From: Actinoplanes derwentensis
Lineage (GTDB): Bacteria; Actinomycetota; Actinomycetes; Mycobacteriales; Micromonosporaceae
Reading direction: 5' to 3'
Assembly (NCBI RefSeq): GCF_900104725.1
Contig: NZ_LT629758.1
Span: 6,317,001 to 6,381,000 of the forward strand
Length of the DNA stretch: 64,000 nucleotides
This document shows, piece by piece, positions 33,477-42,380 of this stretch (within the stretch, counting starts at the first letter, position 1; the number at the start of each line of letters is the position of its first letter). The notes below the pieces were generated by a model, which searched no databases, was not told the DNA's origin, and saw only the letters and a program-made list of their open reading frames with translations. Made by a program: the position numbers and the translations under genes.

Positions 33477-34691
33477 ATGACCGACCAGCCCAAGGTGCGA
33501 GTCCTGCTTCTGGAGAGCATCCACCCCGACGCGGTTTCCCGCCTCGAGGAGGACGGTTTCCAGGTCGAGTCCCTGCGTAACGCGCTCGACGAGGTCGAGC
33601 TCGTCGAGCGCATCGCCGGCGTCCAGCTGCTCGGCATCCGGTCCAAGACGCAGGTGACGGCGAAGGTCCTGGAGGCCGCCGACAAGCTCGTCGGCATCGG
33701 CGCGTTCTGCATCGGCACCGACCAGATCGACCTGGCGGCGGCTTCGGCCGGCGGTGTCGCGGTCTTCAACGCCCCGTTCTCCAACACCCGCTCCGTGGTG
33801 GAGCTGGCGATCGCCGAGATCATCGCGCTGACCCGGCGGCTGACCGAGAAGAACGCGCTGATGCACGCCGGCGTCTGGGACAAGTCGGCCGACGGCGCCC
33901 ACGAGATCCGCGGCCGCCGCCTCGGCATCGTCGGCTACGGCAACATCGGCACCCAGCTGTCGGTGCTGGCGGAGAACCTGGGCATGTCGGTCTCGTTCTA
34001 CGACACCGCCGACAAACTGGCGCTGAGTAACGCACACCGTTGCGCCAGCCTGGACGAGCTGCTGGAATCCAGCGACATCGTCACCCTGCACGTCGACGGC
34101 CGCCCCGGCAACGCCGGTTTCTTCGGCGCCGAGCAGTTCGCGAAGATGCAGGCCGGCAGCCTGTTCCTGAACCTGTCCCGTGGCCTCATCGTCGACCACC
34201 TGGCCCTGCGGGACGCACTGAAGAGCGGCCGGCTGGCCGGTGCCGCCGTCGACGTGTTCCCGTTGGAGCCGAAGGGCCGCGGCGACGAGTTCCTGTCCGA
34301 GCTGCGTGGCCTGCCGAACGTGATCCTCACCCCGCACATCGGCGGTTCGACCGAGGAGGCCCAGTCCGACATCGGCGGCTTCGTGGCGAACAAGCTGGCC
34401 AAGTTCGTGACCGACGGCAACACCACGCTCAGTGTCAACCTGCCCGGCGTGACTCTGCCCGACCTGCCCGGCATGCACCGCATCGTGCACATGCACAAGA
34501 ACACGCCTGGTGTGCTGGCCCAGGTCAACCGGATCCTCGCCGAGCACAACGTCAACGTCGAAGGTCAGATGCTGAGCACCCGCGGTGAGTACGGGTACCT
34601 GATCACCGACATCGCCCGTGGCTACCCCGACGGGGTCCTGGACCTGCTCCGCGACATGGAGCAGACCGTCCGCCTGCGCGTCCTGAACTGA
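33477..34691 (+). CDS. serA: D-3-phosphoglycerate dehydrogenase
   Basis: 404 aa, the short form with one C-terminal ACT domain. The nucleotide-binding fold is LGIVGYGNIGTQLSVLAENLG. Catalytic residues lie in LFLNLSRGLIVDHLAL, VILTPHIGGSTEEAQ (His) and the preceding Glu region. The ACT domain (HRIVHMHKNTPGVLAQVNRILAEHNVN) would allow serine feedback. It performs the first step of serine synthesis. ATG was chosen over the adjacent TTG; GGAAG lies 5 nt upstream. Confidence 0.96.
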   Translation: MTDQPKVRVLLLESIHPDAVSRLEEDGFQVESLRNALDEVELVERIAGVQLLGIRSKTQVTAKVLEAADKLVGIGAFCIGTDQIDLAAASAGGVAVFNAPFSNTRSVVELAIAEIIALTRRLTEKNALMHAGVWDKSADGAHEIRGRRLGIVGYGNIGTQLSVLAENLGMSVSFYDTADKLALSNAHRCASLDELLESSDIVTLHVDGRPGNAGFFGAEQFAKMQAGSLFLNLSRGLIVDHLALRDALKSGRLAGAAVDVFPLEPKGRGDEFLSELRGLPNVILTPHIGGSTEEAQSDIGGFVANKLAKFVTDGNTTLSVNLPGVTLPDLPGMHRIVHMHKNTPGVLAQVNRILAEHNVNVEGQMLSTRGEYGYLITDIARGYPDGVLDLLRDMEQTVRLRVLN

Positions 34692-34732
34692 CCCGGAGTG
34701 GAGGGGCCCACGGCCCCTCCACGTCGAGACCG

Positions 34733-36613
34733 TCAGGACGGTGCGGAGGTCTCCACCTTCAGCAGGGTGACCGGCGCGACCGCGTCCACGTCGTACCGAT
34801 TTCCGCTGGTCCAGTCCTTGGGCGTCAGGGTCGATCCGGGCGCCACGTCCTTCAGCGTCTTCGATCCGGCGGTCACCGTCGCCGCGCCGCCACCCACTTT
34901 GATCCGCACCGGACTGCCGGTGGGCGCGCGCAGGATCAGCTCCTCGATCCCGCCGGTGATCCGCATCGGCACCGTGCCGTTGGCCTGGGCCAGGTTCATC
35001 TCGGCCCGGCGGGTGCCGCCGACCAGCTCGATGGCTTTGATCCGGCCCTGGGTGAGGTCGACGATCCGCTCGGCGGAGTAGCCGGAGAACCGGATGGTCC
35101 ACCGCACCTTCGCGCTCAGCACCACTTCGATCTCGCCGCCGCTTCCGGCGGTGTCCCGGTTCAGGTCCACCCGCAGCCGCTCGTCGCGGACCTCCGCGCT
35201 GGGCCGCGTGCCACTGCCTTCGGGCGTACTGACCCGGTAGAGGTCGGTGCCGAGGTCGTCGATCCGCAGCCGCACCCGGTCGGTGGCGGCCATCAGCTCG
35301 AAGGTGGCGATGTTCATGTCGTTGATCGGCCCGCTGACGACCTGCTGGTCACCACCACCGCCGCCGCCGAGGATCTCCCGGATCTGGTTGTCCTCGCCGG
35401 AGTAGTAGACGACGCCGGTGACCGCGACGACCGCGAGCGCCACCACGCCGAGCAGGGCCATGCCCACGGTCACCAGGCGGGACTGCCGGGGCGGCTGCGG
35501 CCGGGCACCGGGCAGCGGCGGGCCGTCACCGAAGACCACCGGCTCCCGCGACGGCGGCGGGCCGCCGGGCGACGACCACGACGCGGCGGTCTCGAAGGAT
35601 CCACCCGGGTTGTCGTTGTCCGACCACAGAGGTGCGGCGGAGAGCCCGGACAGCGGCCCGGCGTCCGGTGTTCCGGCCGAGCCGGAGTCGAACGACGTCG
35701 GCCATGGCACACCGGCTCCGGACGGGCCGCCCGACGAGGGGTAGGCGCCGGCGGGGGAACTCGGGGAGAAGGACGCGGCCGGTGCCCAACTCTCCGTCCC
35801 GTTGCCCGGTTTCCGGACGATCGGCAGTTCCTCCGACGCGGCTTCGGCACCGCTGGTGCGCCGTCGCGGCATCTCACCGGTGCCGGAGTCGAGGTCGGCG
35901 CCGGAACCGCGTCCGGTCCGCCGCCGGGGCGCCGGATCCCCGGTCCCAAGGCCGGCCGTGGCGCTGTCGTCGTCGAGGCCGCTGGTCCGCCGCGCCGGGA
36001 ACGCCCCGGAGGCCGTGCTCAGCGATCCCAGACCACCACCGGCCCGGCCACGCTGCTTCGGCATGCCCCCGGTGTCATCGCTGACCGGCCGCATACTCCC
36101 GGTGTCGTCACTGACCCGGCGAATGCTTCCGGTGTCGTCACTGACGCGCCGCATGCTTCCGGTGTCGTCACTGACCCGGCGAATGCTCCCGGTGTCGTCG
36201 CTGACGCGCGGCATGCTTCCGGTGTCGTCACCTCGGCCACGACCCGGGCGGGCCCCGCCGATCGGCCCGTCGCTGAACCCGAACGAGACCCGTCCCGGCC
36301 CGGCGGGCGAGGCCGGTCCGAACTCCGGTGGGGACGAGACCGGCTTGGAGGTAGACGGAGGGCCGGACGACGGCCGGACGGCCGGGCTGGAAAGTGCGGA
36401 AGGTGAAGAAAGAGGTGAAGTGGGTGAAGACGAGGATGCCGCAACCGGGCCGGGAAGTGACCCGTCACCCGGTGGCTCTCCCCCGCCGAACCAGGCGACC
36501 GGCTCCCCGCCGACATCCGGTCGGTTGGCCTGCGGCCGGCGTCGCGGCAGCCGTCCGCCCGGCGATTCCTCGCCTGGATCGGACGTGTCGCCGGCAGCGG
36601 CGGTACGGTCCAC
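34733..36613 (-). CDS. Single-pass membrane protein with Ser/Pro-rich, tandem-repeat cytoplasmic region
   Basis: 626 aa from GTG, with GGGAGGAAAC directly upstream. About 370 residues are disordered Ser/Pro/Gly, including six DDTGS(M/I)RRVS-type 10-residue repeats near residues 130-190. One membrane helix follows (VGMALLGVVALAVVAVTGVVYY). The extracytoplasmic C-terminus of about 220 residues is beta-rich (FELMAATDRVRLRIDDLGTDLYRV ... GIEELILRAPTGSPVRIKVGGGA), resembling toast-rack/DUF2154-like modules. Orientation is predicted cytoplasm-in. The repeats look like basophilic kinase sites; that is inference. Confidence 0.8.
   Translation of the reverse strand: MDRTAAAGDTSDPGEESPGGRLPRRRPQANRPDVGGEPVAWFGGGEPPGDGSLPGPVAASSSSPTSPLSSPSALSSPAVRPSSGPPSTSKPVSSPPEFGPASPAGPGRVSFGFSDGPIGGARPGRGRGDDTGSMPRVSDDTGSIRRVSDDTGSMRRVSDDTGSIRRVSDDTGSMRPVSDDTGGMPKQRGRAGGGLGSLSTASGAFPARRTSGLDDDSATAGLGTGDPAPRRRTGRGSGADLDSGTGEMPRRRTSGAEAASEELPIVRKPGNGTESWAPAASFSPSSPAGAYPSSGGPSGAGVPWPTSFDSGSAGTPDAGPLSGLSAAPLWSDNDNPGGSFETAASWSSPGGPPPSREPVVFGDGPPLPGARPQPPRQSRLVTVGMALLGVVALAVVAVTGVVYYSGEDNQIREILGGGGGGDQQVVSGPINDMNIATFELMAATDRVRLRIDDLGTDLYRVSTPEGSGTRPSAEVRDERLRVDLNRDTAGSGGEIEVVLSAKVRWTIRFSGYSAERIVDLTQGRIKAIELVGGTRRAEMNLAQANGTVPMRITGGIEELILRAPTGSPVRIKVGGGAATVTAGSKTLKDVAPGSTLTPKDWTSGNRYDVDAVAPVTLLKVETSAPS
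36061..36231. repeat. Six 30-bp tandem repeats
   Basis: A 30 bp unit repeats without gaps about 5.7 times; most copies differ at only one to four positions. It codes for the 10-residue DDTGSxRRVS repeat. Alternating Met and Ile codons suggest an underlying 60 bp amplification unit. Confidence 0.9.
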
Positions 36614-36696
36614 GTTTCCTCCCTGCAGCGCACCCACGGTGTGTCCCCCGTTAGAAGTACGTACGGAACAGCTTCCCGGATGAGTGATCGGAAGGT

Positions 36697-37371
36697 TTAC
36701 CGCGGGTCAGGCCGGACGAGTCCCCGCCTGGTGGCGATGGCGACCGCTTCCAGCTGACTGTGCGCCCCCAGTTTGGCAAGGACGGCCTTCTGATATCCGC
36801 GGCAGGTGTGCACGCTGATGCCGAGCCGGCGGGCCACCGCGCGGGCGTCCAGACCGGCCGCCATCAACTGCAGGACCTCGTCCTCGCGGGCGGTCAGACC
36901 ACCCGGGGTGAGGCCGTTCCCGCGCTGGCCGACGACCGTGGGGGTGGTGCTGCGCAGCAGCCGGGCGAGGATGTCGGTGGAGACGGTCATGCTGCCGCGG
37001 TGGGCGGTGCGCAGAGCGTTGAGGACGTCACCGAGAGCGCCGTTCTTGGAGATGAACCCGGCGGCTCCGGCGGTCGTCGCCCGGCGCACGAGGGTCTGGT
37101 CCTCGCTGGCAGTGAGGATCACCACACGGGAGTCCGGCTGGCGCACCCGGATCAGTTCGGCGATGGCAATGCCGTCGGCATCGGACAGTTCCGGGTCCAT
37201 CACGATCACGTCGGGTGACAGGTCGGCTGCGAGGCGGATGGCCTCGGCGCCGGTGCCCGCGTATCCCACACAGTGCAGGTCCGGTTGACCCGCGAGGGCG
37301 TGTCCCAACAGTTCGGCGAAGGTCTGGTGACCGTCGACGACGAGCACAGTGATCGTCTCGCCGCTGTCCAT
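36697..37371 (-). CDS. NarL/LuxR-family response regulator
   Basis: 224 aa. The receiver has phospho-acceptor Asp in DVIVMDPELSDADG and Thr/Lys in VVILTASED and FISKNGAL. The C-terminal LuxR helix-turn-helix is LTAREDEVLQLMAAGLDARAVARRLGISVHTCRGY. The cognate kinase is not adjacent. The upstream gene (34.7 kb) is in the same direction with an 83 bp gap. Confidence 0.92.
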   Translation of the reverse strand: MDSGETITVLVVDGHQTFAELLGHALAGQPDLHCVGYAGTGAEAIRLAADLSPDVIVMDPELSDADGIAIAELIRVRQPDSRVVILTASEDQTLVRRATTAGAAGFISKNGALGDVLNALRTAHRGSMTVSTDILARLLRSTTPTVVGQRGNGLTPGGLTAREDEVLQLMAAGLDARAVARRLGISVHTCRGYQKAVLAKLGAHSQLEAVAIATRRGLVRPDPR

Positions 37372-37579
37372 ACGTCACCCTTCCTTCATCCGGCCCCCGA
37401 CGGGCTCCGCGCAGTCTAAGGATTACCCGACGAACTGCCTTCCCTACCAACAGACTGCCCACCGGAACGGCCGACGACCGGTTGCCCCCGAGCGGCCGCG
37501 ATGACCAGTCGTTCGGCCGAGACACCCCCTCGCTTTGGGGCTTGTCGGCACCGTCCACCGGGCAGCACAGTTCTCGATC
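37372..37579. other. Divergent intergenic region (208 bp)
   Basis: Lies between the leftward LuxR-type regulator and the rightward SARP-like gene. No clear repeat or promoter element stands out. Confidence 0.4.
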
Positions 37580-38065
37580 ATGCACGACATCCAGCTCTTC
37601 GGCCGCCTTGAGGTCCGCACCCGTGGCATTCGCCTTTTCGGTGACGACTTCGGAGGCGCCGGCCCGCGGCAGCTCCTTGCCCTGCTCGCCCTGCGTGGCG
37701 AGTGGTCGCTTGTGGAGCTGGCCGACACGCTGGGTGTTCGCACCGACACGGTGAAGGCGGATCTGGGGATCCTCCGGGACCACCTGGAGCCGGGGGTGCG
37801 CCGCCGCGATTCGGTGATCACCACCCAGCGGGGCCGGGCCCGGCTGCGCACCGACCGGGTGCACGTCGACACGGCCACTTTCGACCAGTTGCTCGCCACC
37901 GCCGCCGGCCGCCCTCCGGACCGGGCCGCCCGCCCGCTGGCCGCCGCCGCCTTCCTGGCGTCCCGCCCGTTGCTGGAGGACGAGGACGCCCCGTGGGCCG
38001 CCGAGGCCCGTGCCGAGTACCGCGCCAAACTGATCATGGCGGGTGACCCTCAGCCGATCGGCTGA
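37580..38065 (+). CDS. SARP-like winged-helix regulator lacking the activation domain
   Basis: 161 aa from ATG (MHDIQLFGRLEVRTRGIRLF). The opening strands and FGGAGPRQLLALLALRGEWSLVELADTL match the OmpR-like DNA-binding half of SARP/BTAD activators. The BTAD/TPR half is reduced to about 60 residues ending DPQPIG. It may be a minimal regulator or a truncated one. No biosynthetic cluster is adjacent. Confidence 0.65.
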   Translation: MHDIQLFGRLEVRTRGIRLFGDDFGGAGPRQLLALLALRGEWSLVELADTLGVRTDTVKADLGILRDHLEPGVRRRDSVITTQRGRARLRTDRVHVDTATFDQLLATAAGRPPDRAARPLAAAAFLASRPLLEDEDAPWAAEARAEYRAKLIMAGDPQPIG

Positions 38066-38083
38066 GCCCAGGACAATCATGGG

Positions 38084-38680
38084 GTGCTGCCCACTGTTCT
38101 CACCCCTGTGCCGTTCGCCCCGGAGATCTCTCTACATCTCGTCACCCAGCCGGTCGGGCTCTTCGACCTGACCGGTGGCGAGTTCCACAGCGACCAGCCG
38201 CCACCGTTCTGGGCCTTCGCCTGGGCCGGCGGCCAGGCGCTGGCCCGGCACCTGCTGGACGATCCGGCCGTGGTGGCCGGCCGCCGGGTGCTGGACGTCG
38301 CGACCGGCTCAGGAGTGGCCGCGGTCGCCGCCGCGTACTGCGGTGCCGCCGCGGTCGCCTGCACCGACCTCGACCCGGCCGCCGTGCAGGCGGCTCATCG
38401 CAACGCCTCCGCCAACGGCCTGTCGCTGGTCGGCCGACTGGACGGTCACCCCGAGGTGGTGCTGGCCGGGGACGTCTTCTACAGCCCGATCGTGGCGCCG
38501 AAGATGATCGCGACACTGCGCGAGGCCCGGAAGAACGGCGCGACGGTGCTGGTCGGCGATCCAGGCCGGGGTTTCTTCCCGGGGCGGCTCTTCGAACTGG
38601 TGACCGAGTACGTCGTCCCGGTCCCGGCCGTCCTGGAGGAGACCGAGGCGCTCACCACCGGTGTCTGGCGGATGAAATAG
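38084..38680 (+). CDS. Class I SAM-dependent methyltransferase
   Basis: 198 aa. Motif I is VLDVATGSGVAAVAAAYCGA, motif II VACTDLDPAAVQAAHRNASANG, and LAGDVFYSP sits at motif IV. This matches the Nnt1/PrmA-like group that modifies proteins or small molecules. The start is GTG, and GACAAT lies 6 nt upstream. It begins 18 nt after the SARP-like gene. Confidence 0.85.
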   Translation: MLPTVLTPVPFAPEISLHLVTQPVGLFDLTGGEFHSDQPPPFWAFAWAGGQALARHLLDDPAVVAGRRVLDVATGSGVAAVAAAYCGAAAVACTDLDPAAVQAAHRNASANGLSLVGRLDGHPEVVLAGDVFYSPIVAPKMIATLREARKNGATVLVGDPGRGFFPGRLFELVTEYVVPVPAVLEETEALTTGVWRMK

Positions 38681-38700
38681 ACCCGAGCCCGCATGCATTC

Positions 38701-38738
38701 ATCACGCAACAAGTTGTAGGCTACACGCATATTGTGAT
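38701..38738. promoter_or_regulatory. Candidate MarR operator
   Basis: TGTAGGCTACA (38715-38725) is a perfect palindrome. It lies inside an outer ATCAC/GTGAT dyad (38701-38705 with 38734-38738), with CAACAAGTTG overlapping its left side. It precedes the MarR start by 13 bp, consistent with autorepression. Confidence 0.55.
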
Positions 38739-38750
38739 CCGGAGGCGCAC

Positions 38751-39224
38751 GTGCACGAACAGGAAACCACCCGGCTGGCCGAGGAAATCACGCGGTTGGT
38801 CCGGATGGGCGCGCGGTTCCGGGGCATGCTCAAACCCGGGGATCTCGGCGCCGAGTTCTCCGCGTTGATGCTGCTGCCACCGTTGCGCGCGATGGGTCCT
38901 CTCCGTGTCACCGACCTCGCCGAGGTCAAAGGGGCCGATCCGTCGACGGTCAGCCGCCAGGCCGCCCAGCTGGTGAAAGCGGGCCTGGCACGCCGGGAAG
39001 CAGACCCGGCCGACGGCCGTGCCTCACGCCTGGCCGTGACCGAAGCAGGCGTGGCCGCCTGCGAGCGGGTGCGCGAGGCCCGGGTGGCCATGCTCACCGA
39101 GGTCCTGGCCGACTGGCCCGCCAGCCGGATCGCCGCCTTCACCGATCTTTTCCACGATTTCAACGACGAGGTCGAGGCGCACCTGCGTACCGACCCGGGA
39201 CCACCTCCACGGGAGACTTCGTGA
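38751..39224 (+). CDS. MarR-family repressor
   Basis: 157 aa from GTG (GGAGGCGCAC upstream). The winged helix spans LRVTDLAEVKGADPSTVSRQAAQLVKAGLARREADPADGRASRLAVTEAG. It overlaps the transporter start by 4 nt (GTGA), so it probably represses its own operon and is released by a substrate of the pump. Confidence 0.93.
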   Translation: MHEQETTRLAEEITRLVRMGARFRGMLKPGDLGAEFSALMLLPPLRAMGPLRVTDLAEVKGADPSTVSRQAAQLVKAGLARREADPADGRASRLAVTEAGVAACERVREARVAMLTEVLADWPASRIAAFTDLFHDFNDEVEAHLRTDPGPPPRETS

Positions 39225-40912
39225 GCCACCCAGCCCCAGCGGCGACCGCGCCGGTGGAATTCACCCACCGCCAGATCCTGACGATCCTCGGCGGCCTGAT
39301 GATGGGCATGTTCCTCGCCGCGCTGGATCAGACGATCATGGCCACCGCGACCCGGACCATCGCCGACGACCTGCAGGGCTTCAACCTGCAGGCCTGGGCC
39401 ACCACGGCCTTCCTGATCACGTCGACGATCGCCACCCCGTTGTACGGCAAGTTGTCCGACATCTACGGCCGCCGCCCGTTCTTCCTGCTGGCGATCGGCA
39501 TCTTCATCGTCGGCTCGTTCCTCTGCGGCCTCTCCGACAGCATGTGGCAGCTGGCCGCCTTCCGGGCCGTCCAGGGGCTCGGCGCCGGCGGTCTGATGTC
39601 ACTCGCGCTGGCGATCATCGGCGACATCGTCCCGCCCCGCGAGCGTGCCAAATATCAGGGCTTCTTCCTCGCCGTCTTCGGTACGGCCAGCGTGCTCGGC
39701 CCGATCATGGGCGGCTTCTTCGCCGGCGCCGACGAGCTGCTCGGTACGGCCGGCTGGCGCTGGGTGTTCTTCATCAACGTGCCGATCGGCCTGGCCGCGA
39801 TGGCCGTGGTCGCCAAGGTGCTGCACCTGCCGCACAACCGGGTGAACCACCGGATCGACTGGCCCGGCGCGCTCACCCTGATCCTCTGCCTGGTGCCGGT
39901 GCTGACCGTCGCCGAGCAGGGCCGTGAGTGGGGCTGGAGTTCGGGCCGCTCGATCGCCTGTTTCGTGATCGGTGCGATCGGCCTGATCGGTTTCATCCTC
40001 GCCGAACGCGCCTACAAGGACGAGGCACTGCTCCCGCTGGCTCTGCTGGGCAAGCGGACCGTGGCAGTCGGGGTGACCGCCAGCACGATCCTGGGCATGG
40101 CGATGTTCGGCGGCCTGATGACCGTGCCGCTGTACCTGCAGATCGTGAAGGGCTCGACGGCCACCGAGGCCGGCCTGCAGATGATCCCGTTCGTGGTGGG
40201 CATCATGACCGGCTCGATCGTCTCCGGTCAGCTGATCTCCCGTACCGGCCGCTACCGGATCTTCCCGATCGTCGGCAGTGTCTTCATGGTGAGCGCGCTC
40301 TTCCTGTTCTCGCTGGTCGGCGCGGACACCCCGCTGTGGCGGGTGATGCTGGTGATGGTGCTGATGGGTCTCGGCCTGGGCAGCAACATGCAGCCGATGA
40401 TCACCGCCGTACAGAACGCGGTCTCACCCCGGCAGATCGGCACGGCCACCGGCGCGGTCACGTTCTTCCGCTCGATGGGCGGCACGCTCGGCACCGCGAT
40501 CTTCCTGTCGGTGCTGTTCAACGTGCTGCCCGGCAACATCGAGAAGGCGTACTCGTCGGCGCAGCAGACGCCGGAGTTCCAGCAGGCGCTGGCTGCCGAC
40601 CCGGCCCAGGCCGAGGTCCTCAAGACGGCCATGAGCGGCGCCGGCCTCACCGACACGTCGTTCCTCGGCAAGCTCGCCGACGCGGTCTCGCACCCGTTCA
40701 AGGTCGGTTTCGCCGACAGCGTGCACGTGGTCTACCTGATCGCCTTCTTCATCATGATCATCGGCTTGATCGTGGTCTTCTTCCTGCCGGAGATCCCGCT
40801 GTCGCAGCGCTCGGCCCAGCAGGCCCGCGCCGAGGACGCCCTCGCGGCCGCGGAGCGCCAGGACACCCCGAACCAGGCGGGCGTCAAGGCAGGCGGCGAG
40901 GGACCCGCTTAA
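39221..40912 (+). CDS. MFS drug:H+ antiporter, DHA2 (EmrB/QacA) family
   Basis: 563 aa with 14 predicted membrane helices. Motif A is LYGKLSDIYGRRPFFLLAI, and FLAALDQTIMATATRTIADDL is the DHA2 motif D1-like helix 1. GFFLAVFGTASVLGPIMGG is motif C, marking an antiporter. Likely exports a hydrophobic or cationic toxic compound. The C-terminal 35 residues are a charged cytoplasmic tail. Confidence 0.95.
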   Translation: MSHPAPAATAPVEFTHRQILTILGGLMMGMFLAALDQTIMATATRTIADDLQGFNLQAWATTAFLITSTIATPLYGKLSDIYGRRPFFLLAIGIFIVGSFLCGLSDSMWQLAAFRAVQGLGAGGLMSLALAIIGDIVPPRERAKYQGFFLAVFGTASVLGPIMGGFFAGADELLGTAGWRWVFFINVPIGLAAMAVVAKVLHLPHNRVNHRIDWPGALTLILCLVPVLTVAEQGREWGWSSGRSIACFVIGAIGLIGFILAERAYKDEALLPLALLGKRTVAVGVTASTILGMAMFGGLMTVPLYLQIVKGSTATEAGLQMIPFVVGIMTGSIVSGQLISRTGRYRIFPIVGSVFMVSALFLFSLVGADTPLWRVMLVMVLMGLGLGSNMQPMITAVQNAVSPRQIGTATGAVTFFRSMGGTLGTAIFLSVLFNVLPGNIEKAYSSAQQTPEFQQALAADPAQAEVLKTAMSGAGLTDTSFLGKLADAVSHPFKVGFADSVHVVYLIAFFIMIIGLIVVFFLPEIPLSQRSAQQARAEDALAAAERQDTPNQAGVKAGGEGPA

Positions 40913-41034
40913 GACCGATTGCGGGGGTACGGGGACAAAGGCACCGCCCCGGCCCCCGCCCCGCCTCGGGTCCCACCCCACGACGCGCGGCAGCCCTCCC
41001 CCGTCACCTCTCGCGGCCGCTCAGCGGCGCGAAG

Positions 41035-41040
41035 TAGCGT
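41035..41040 (+). promoter_or_regulatory. Candidate leaderless -10 (TAGCGT)
   Basis: TAGCGT, then GGCCGGT, then the ATG of the MhuD-like gene at 41048. Confidence 0.45.
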
Positions 41041-41047
41041 GGCCGGT

Positions 41048-41356
41048 ATGGCTGTTGTGAAGATCAACGCGATCGAGGTTCCCGAGGGCGCCGGCCCCGA
41101 GCTGGAGAAGCGGTTCGCCGCCCGTCACGGCGCGGTGGAGAACTCCCCGGGCTTCCTCGGTTTCGAGCTGCTGCGCCCGGTGTCCGGCGAGACCCGCTAC
41201 TTCGTCTACACCCGCTGGGAGACCGAGGAGGACTTCCAGAACTGGTCGAACGGCCGCGCCAAGGAGGCCCACGCCGGCGAGCGCGCCAAGCCCGTCGCCT
41301 CCGGCGCCAGCCTCCTGGAGTTCGAGGTCATCCAGTCGGTGGAGAAGCCGAGCTGA
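41048..41356 (+). CDS. mhuD: MhuD-type heme-degrading monooxygenase
   Basis: 102 aa ABM-fold protein. From my knowledge of mycobacterial MhuD, the catalytic residues Asn7, Trp66 and His75 are all present at the same numbers here, and MAVVKINAIEVPEGAGPELE and VENSPGFLGFELLRPV match closely. Such enzymes bind heme as a dimer and open the ring to release iron without carbon monoxide. There are no heme-uptake genes adjacent. A strong terminator follows. Confidence 0.85.
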   Translation: MAVVKINAIEVPEGAGPELEKRFAARHGAVENSPGFLGFELLRPVSGETRYFVYTRWETEEDFQNWSNGRAKEAHAGERAKPVASGASLLEFEVIQSVEKPS

Positions 41357-41367
41357 CACCACTCGAC

Positions 41368-41411
41368 ACGACGAAACGCCGCCGGTCTCCGTACCGGCGG
41401 CGTTTCGTCGT
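41368..41411. terminator. Bidirectional terminator between mhuD and the ANTAR gene
   Basis: A perfect 19 bp stem (41368-41386 with 41393-41411) has a 6 nt loop. It includes AAACG/CGTTT near the base, so both directions end in a short A/T run. Confidence 0.92.
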
Positions 41412-41442
41412 GAAAGACCCGCCCCGCAGAGGCTCAGCACCG

Positions 41443-42267
41443 CTATCCGGCGTTGCGAGCCGCCGCTGTCACCAGGCGAGCGGCGACCGTGCCGCGGTCC
41501 AGGCCGAGACGCTGGGCGCTCTCCTGGAGGATCGCGTAGGCCTCCTGCACGCCGCAGCCGCGCTGCGCGATGATCACGCCGACCGCCCGGTCCACCACGG
41601 CGCCCTCGGTCAGGGCTTCCCGCCGATGCAACTCGCCGAGCAGCACCTCGGCCTGCCCGGCCAGGGCCATCGCGGTGACCAGCACCTCCGGGTCGACATC
41701 GCCGCGCCGGTCGGGGTAGACGCTGACCGCGCCGACGGCGGTCCGCCGCACGTCGAGCGGGATCGCCACGACCGCCCGCAGGTTCTCGGTGCGGGCGGCG
41801 GCACGTAGCTCCGGCCATCGTTCGTCGCCGGCCAGGTCGGTGGCGGTCACCACGGTCCGGGTGCGGGCGGCTTCGAGTCCGGGGCCGGCGCCCCCCTCGT
41901 ACTGAAGCCGGTCGAACGTCTCCCCCGCCGGCCCGGCGGAGGCCTCGGTGAGGGGCCCGCCCTCGCCGATCAGCACGACGGAGCAGCGCACCACGCCCGC
42001 CAGGGCGGCGGTGGCCACGGCGAGCCGGTCGAGGGCCTGGTTGAGGGAGTCCGCGGCGAGCAGGCGGACGGTGAGCTCGTGCAGGTGCCCGGCGATCTCC
42101 ACCGGATGCGGACCGGCCGGGCCGGGTGGGGCGGAGTGCCGGGCGGCACTCCCGCGCTTGCCGGAGGGGCGGCGCGGGAAGGCCGGTGCGGCGCCGTCTT
42201 CAGGGGTGCGCCGGGTCAGCCGGGCGCCACGCTGCGCGGCCGGGACTCGCCGTTTCGGGGCAGACAC
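41443..42267 (-). CDS. GAF-ANTAR RNA-binding antiterminator
   Basis: 274 aa. A basic Pro/Arg-rich leader of about 55 residues precedes a GAF domain (LDRLAVATAALAGVVRCSVVLIGEGG to DVRRTAVGAVSVYPD). The C-terminal ANTAR domain includes ALTEGAVVDRAVGVIIAQRGCGVQEAYAILQESAQRLG. Proteins of this type bind paired hairpins in nascent RNA to prevent termination, under GAF control. Confidence 0.9.
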   Translation of the reverse strand: MSAPKRRVPAAQRGARLTRRTPEDGAAPAFPRRPSGKRGSAARHSAPPGPAGPHPVEIAGHLHELTVRLLAADSLNQALDRLAVATAALAGVVRCSVVLIGEGGPLTEASAGPAGETFDRLQYEGGAGPGLEAARTRTVVTATDLAGDERWPELRAAARTENLRAVVAIPLDVRRTAVGAVSVYPDRRGDVDPEVLVTAMALAGQAEVLLGELHRREALTEGAVVDRAVGVIIAQRGCGVQEAYAILQESAQRLGLDRGTVAARLVTAAARNAG

Positions 42268-42380
42268 CCGACGGATATTGCCACGTCTATCCGGAAACGC
42301 GCACGATTAGGTGCCCCGATCGGGGGGTGTTGACCGGATAAACCTCGATCCGCGACATTCACCGAGTTGCGGAAAGTACT

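Noticed and set aside
36061..36231. CRISPR-like array
   Set aside because: The 30 bp units are contiguous without spacers and are in frame within a gene; they are protein-coding repeats.
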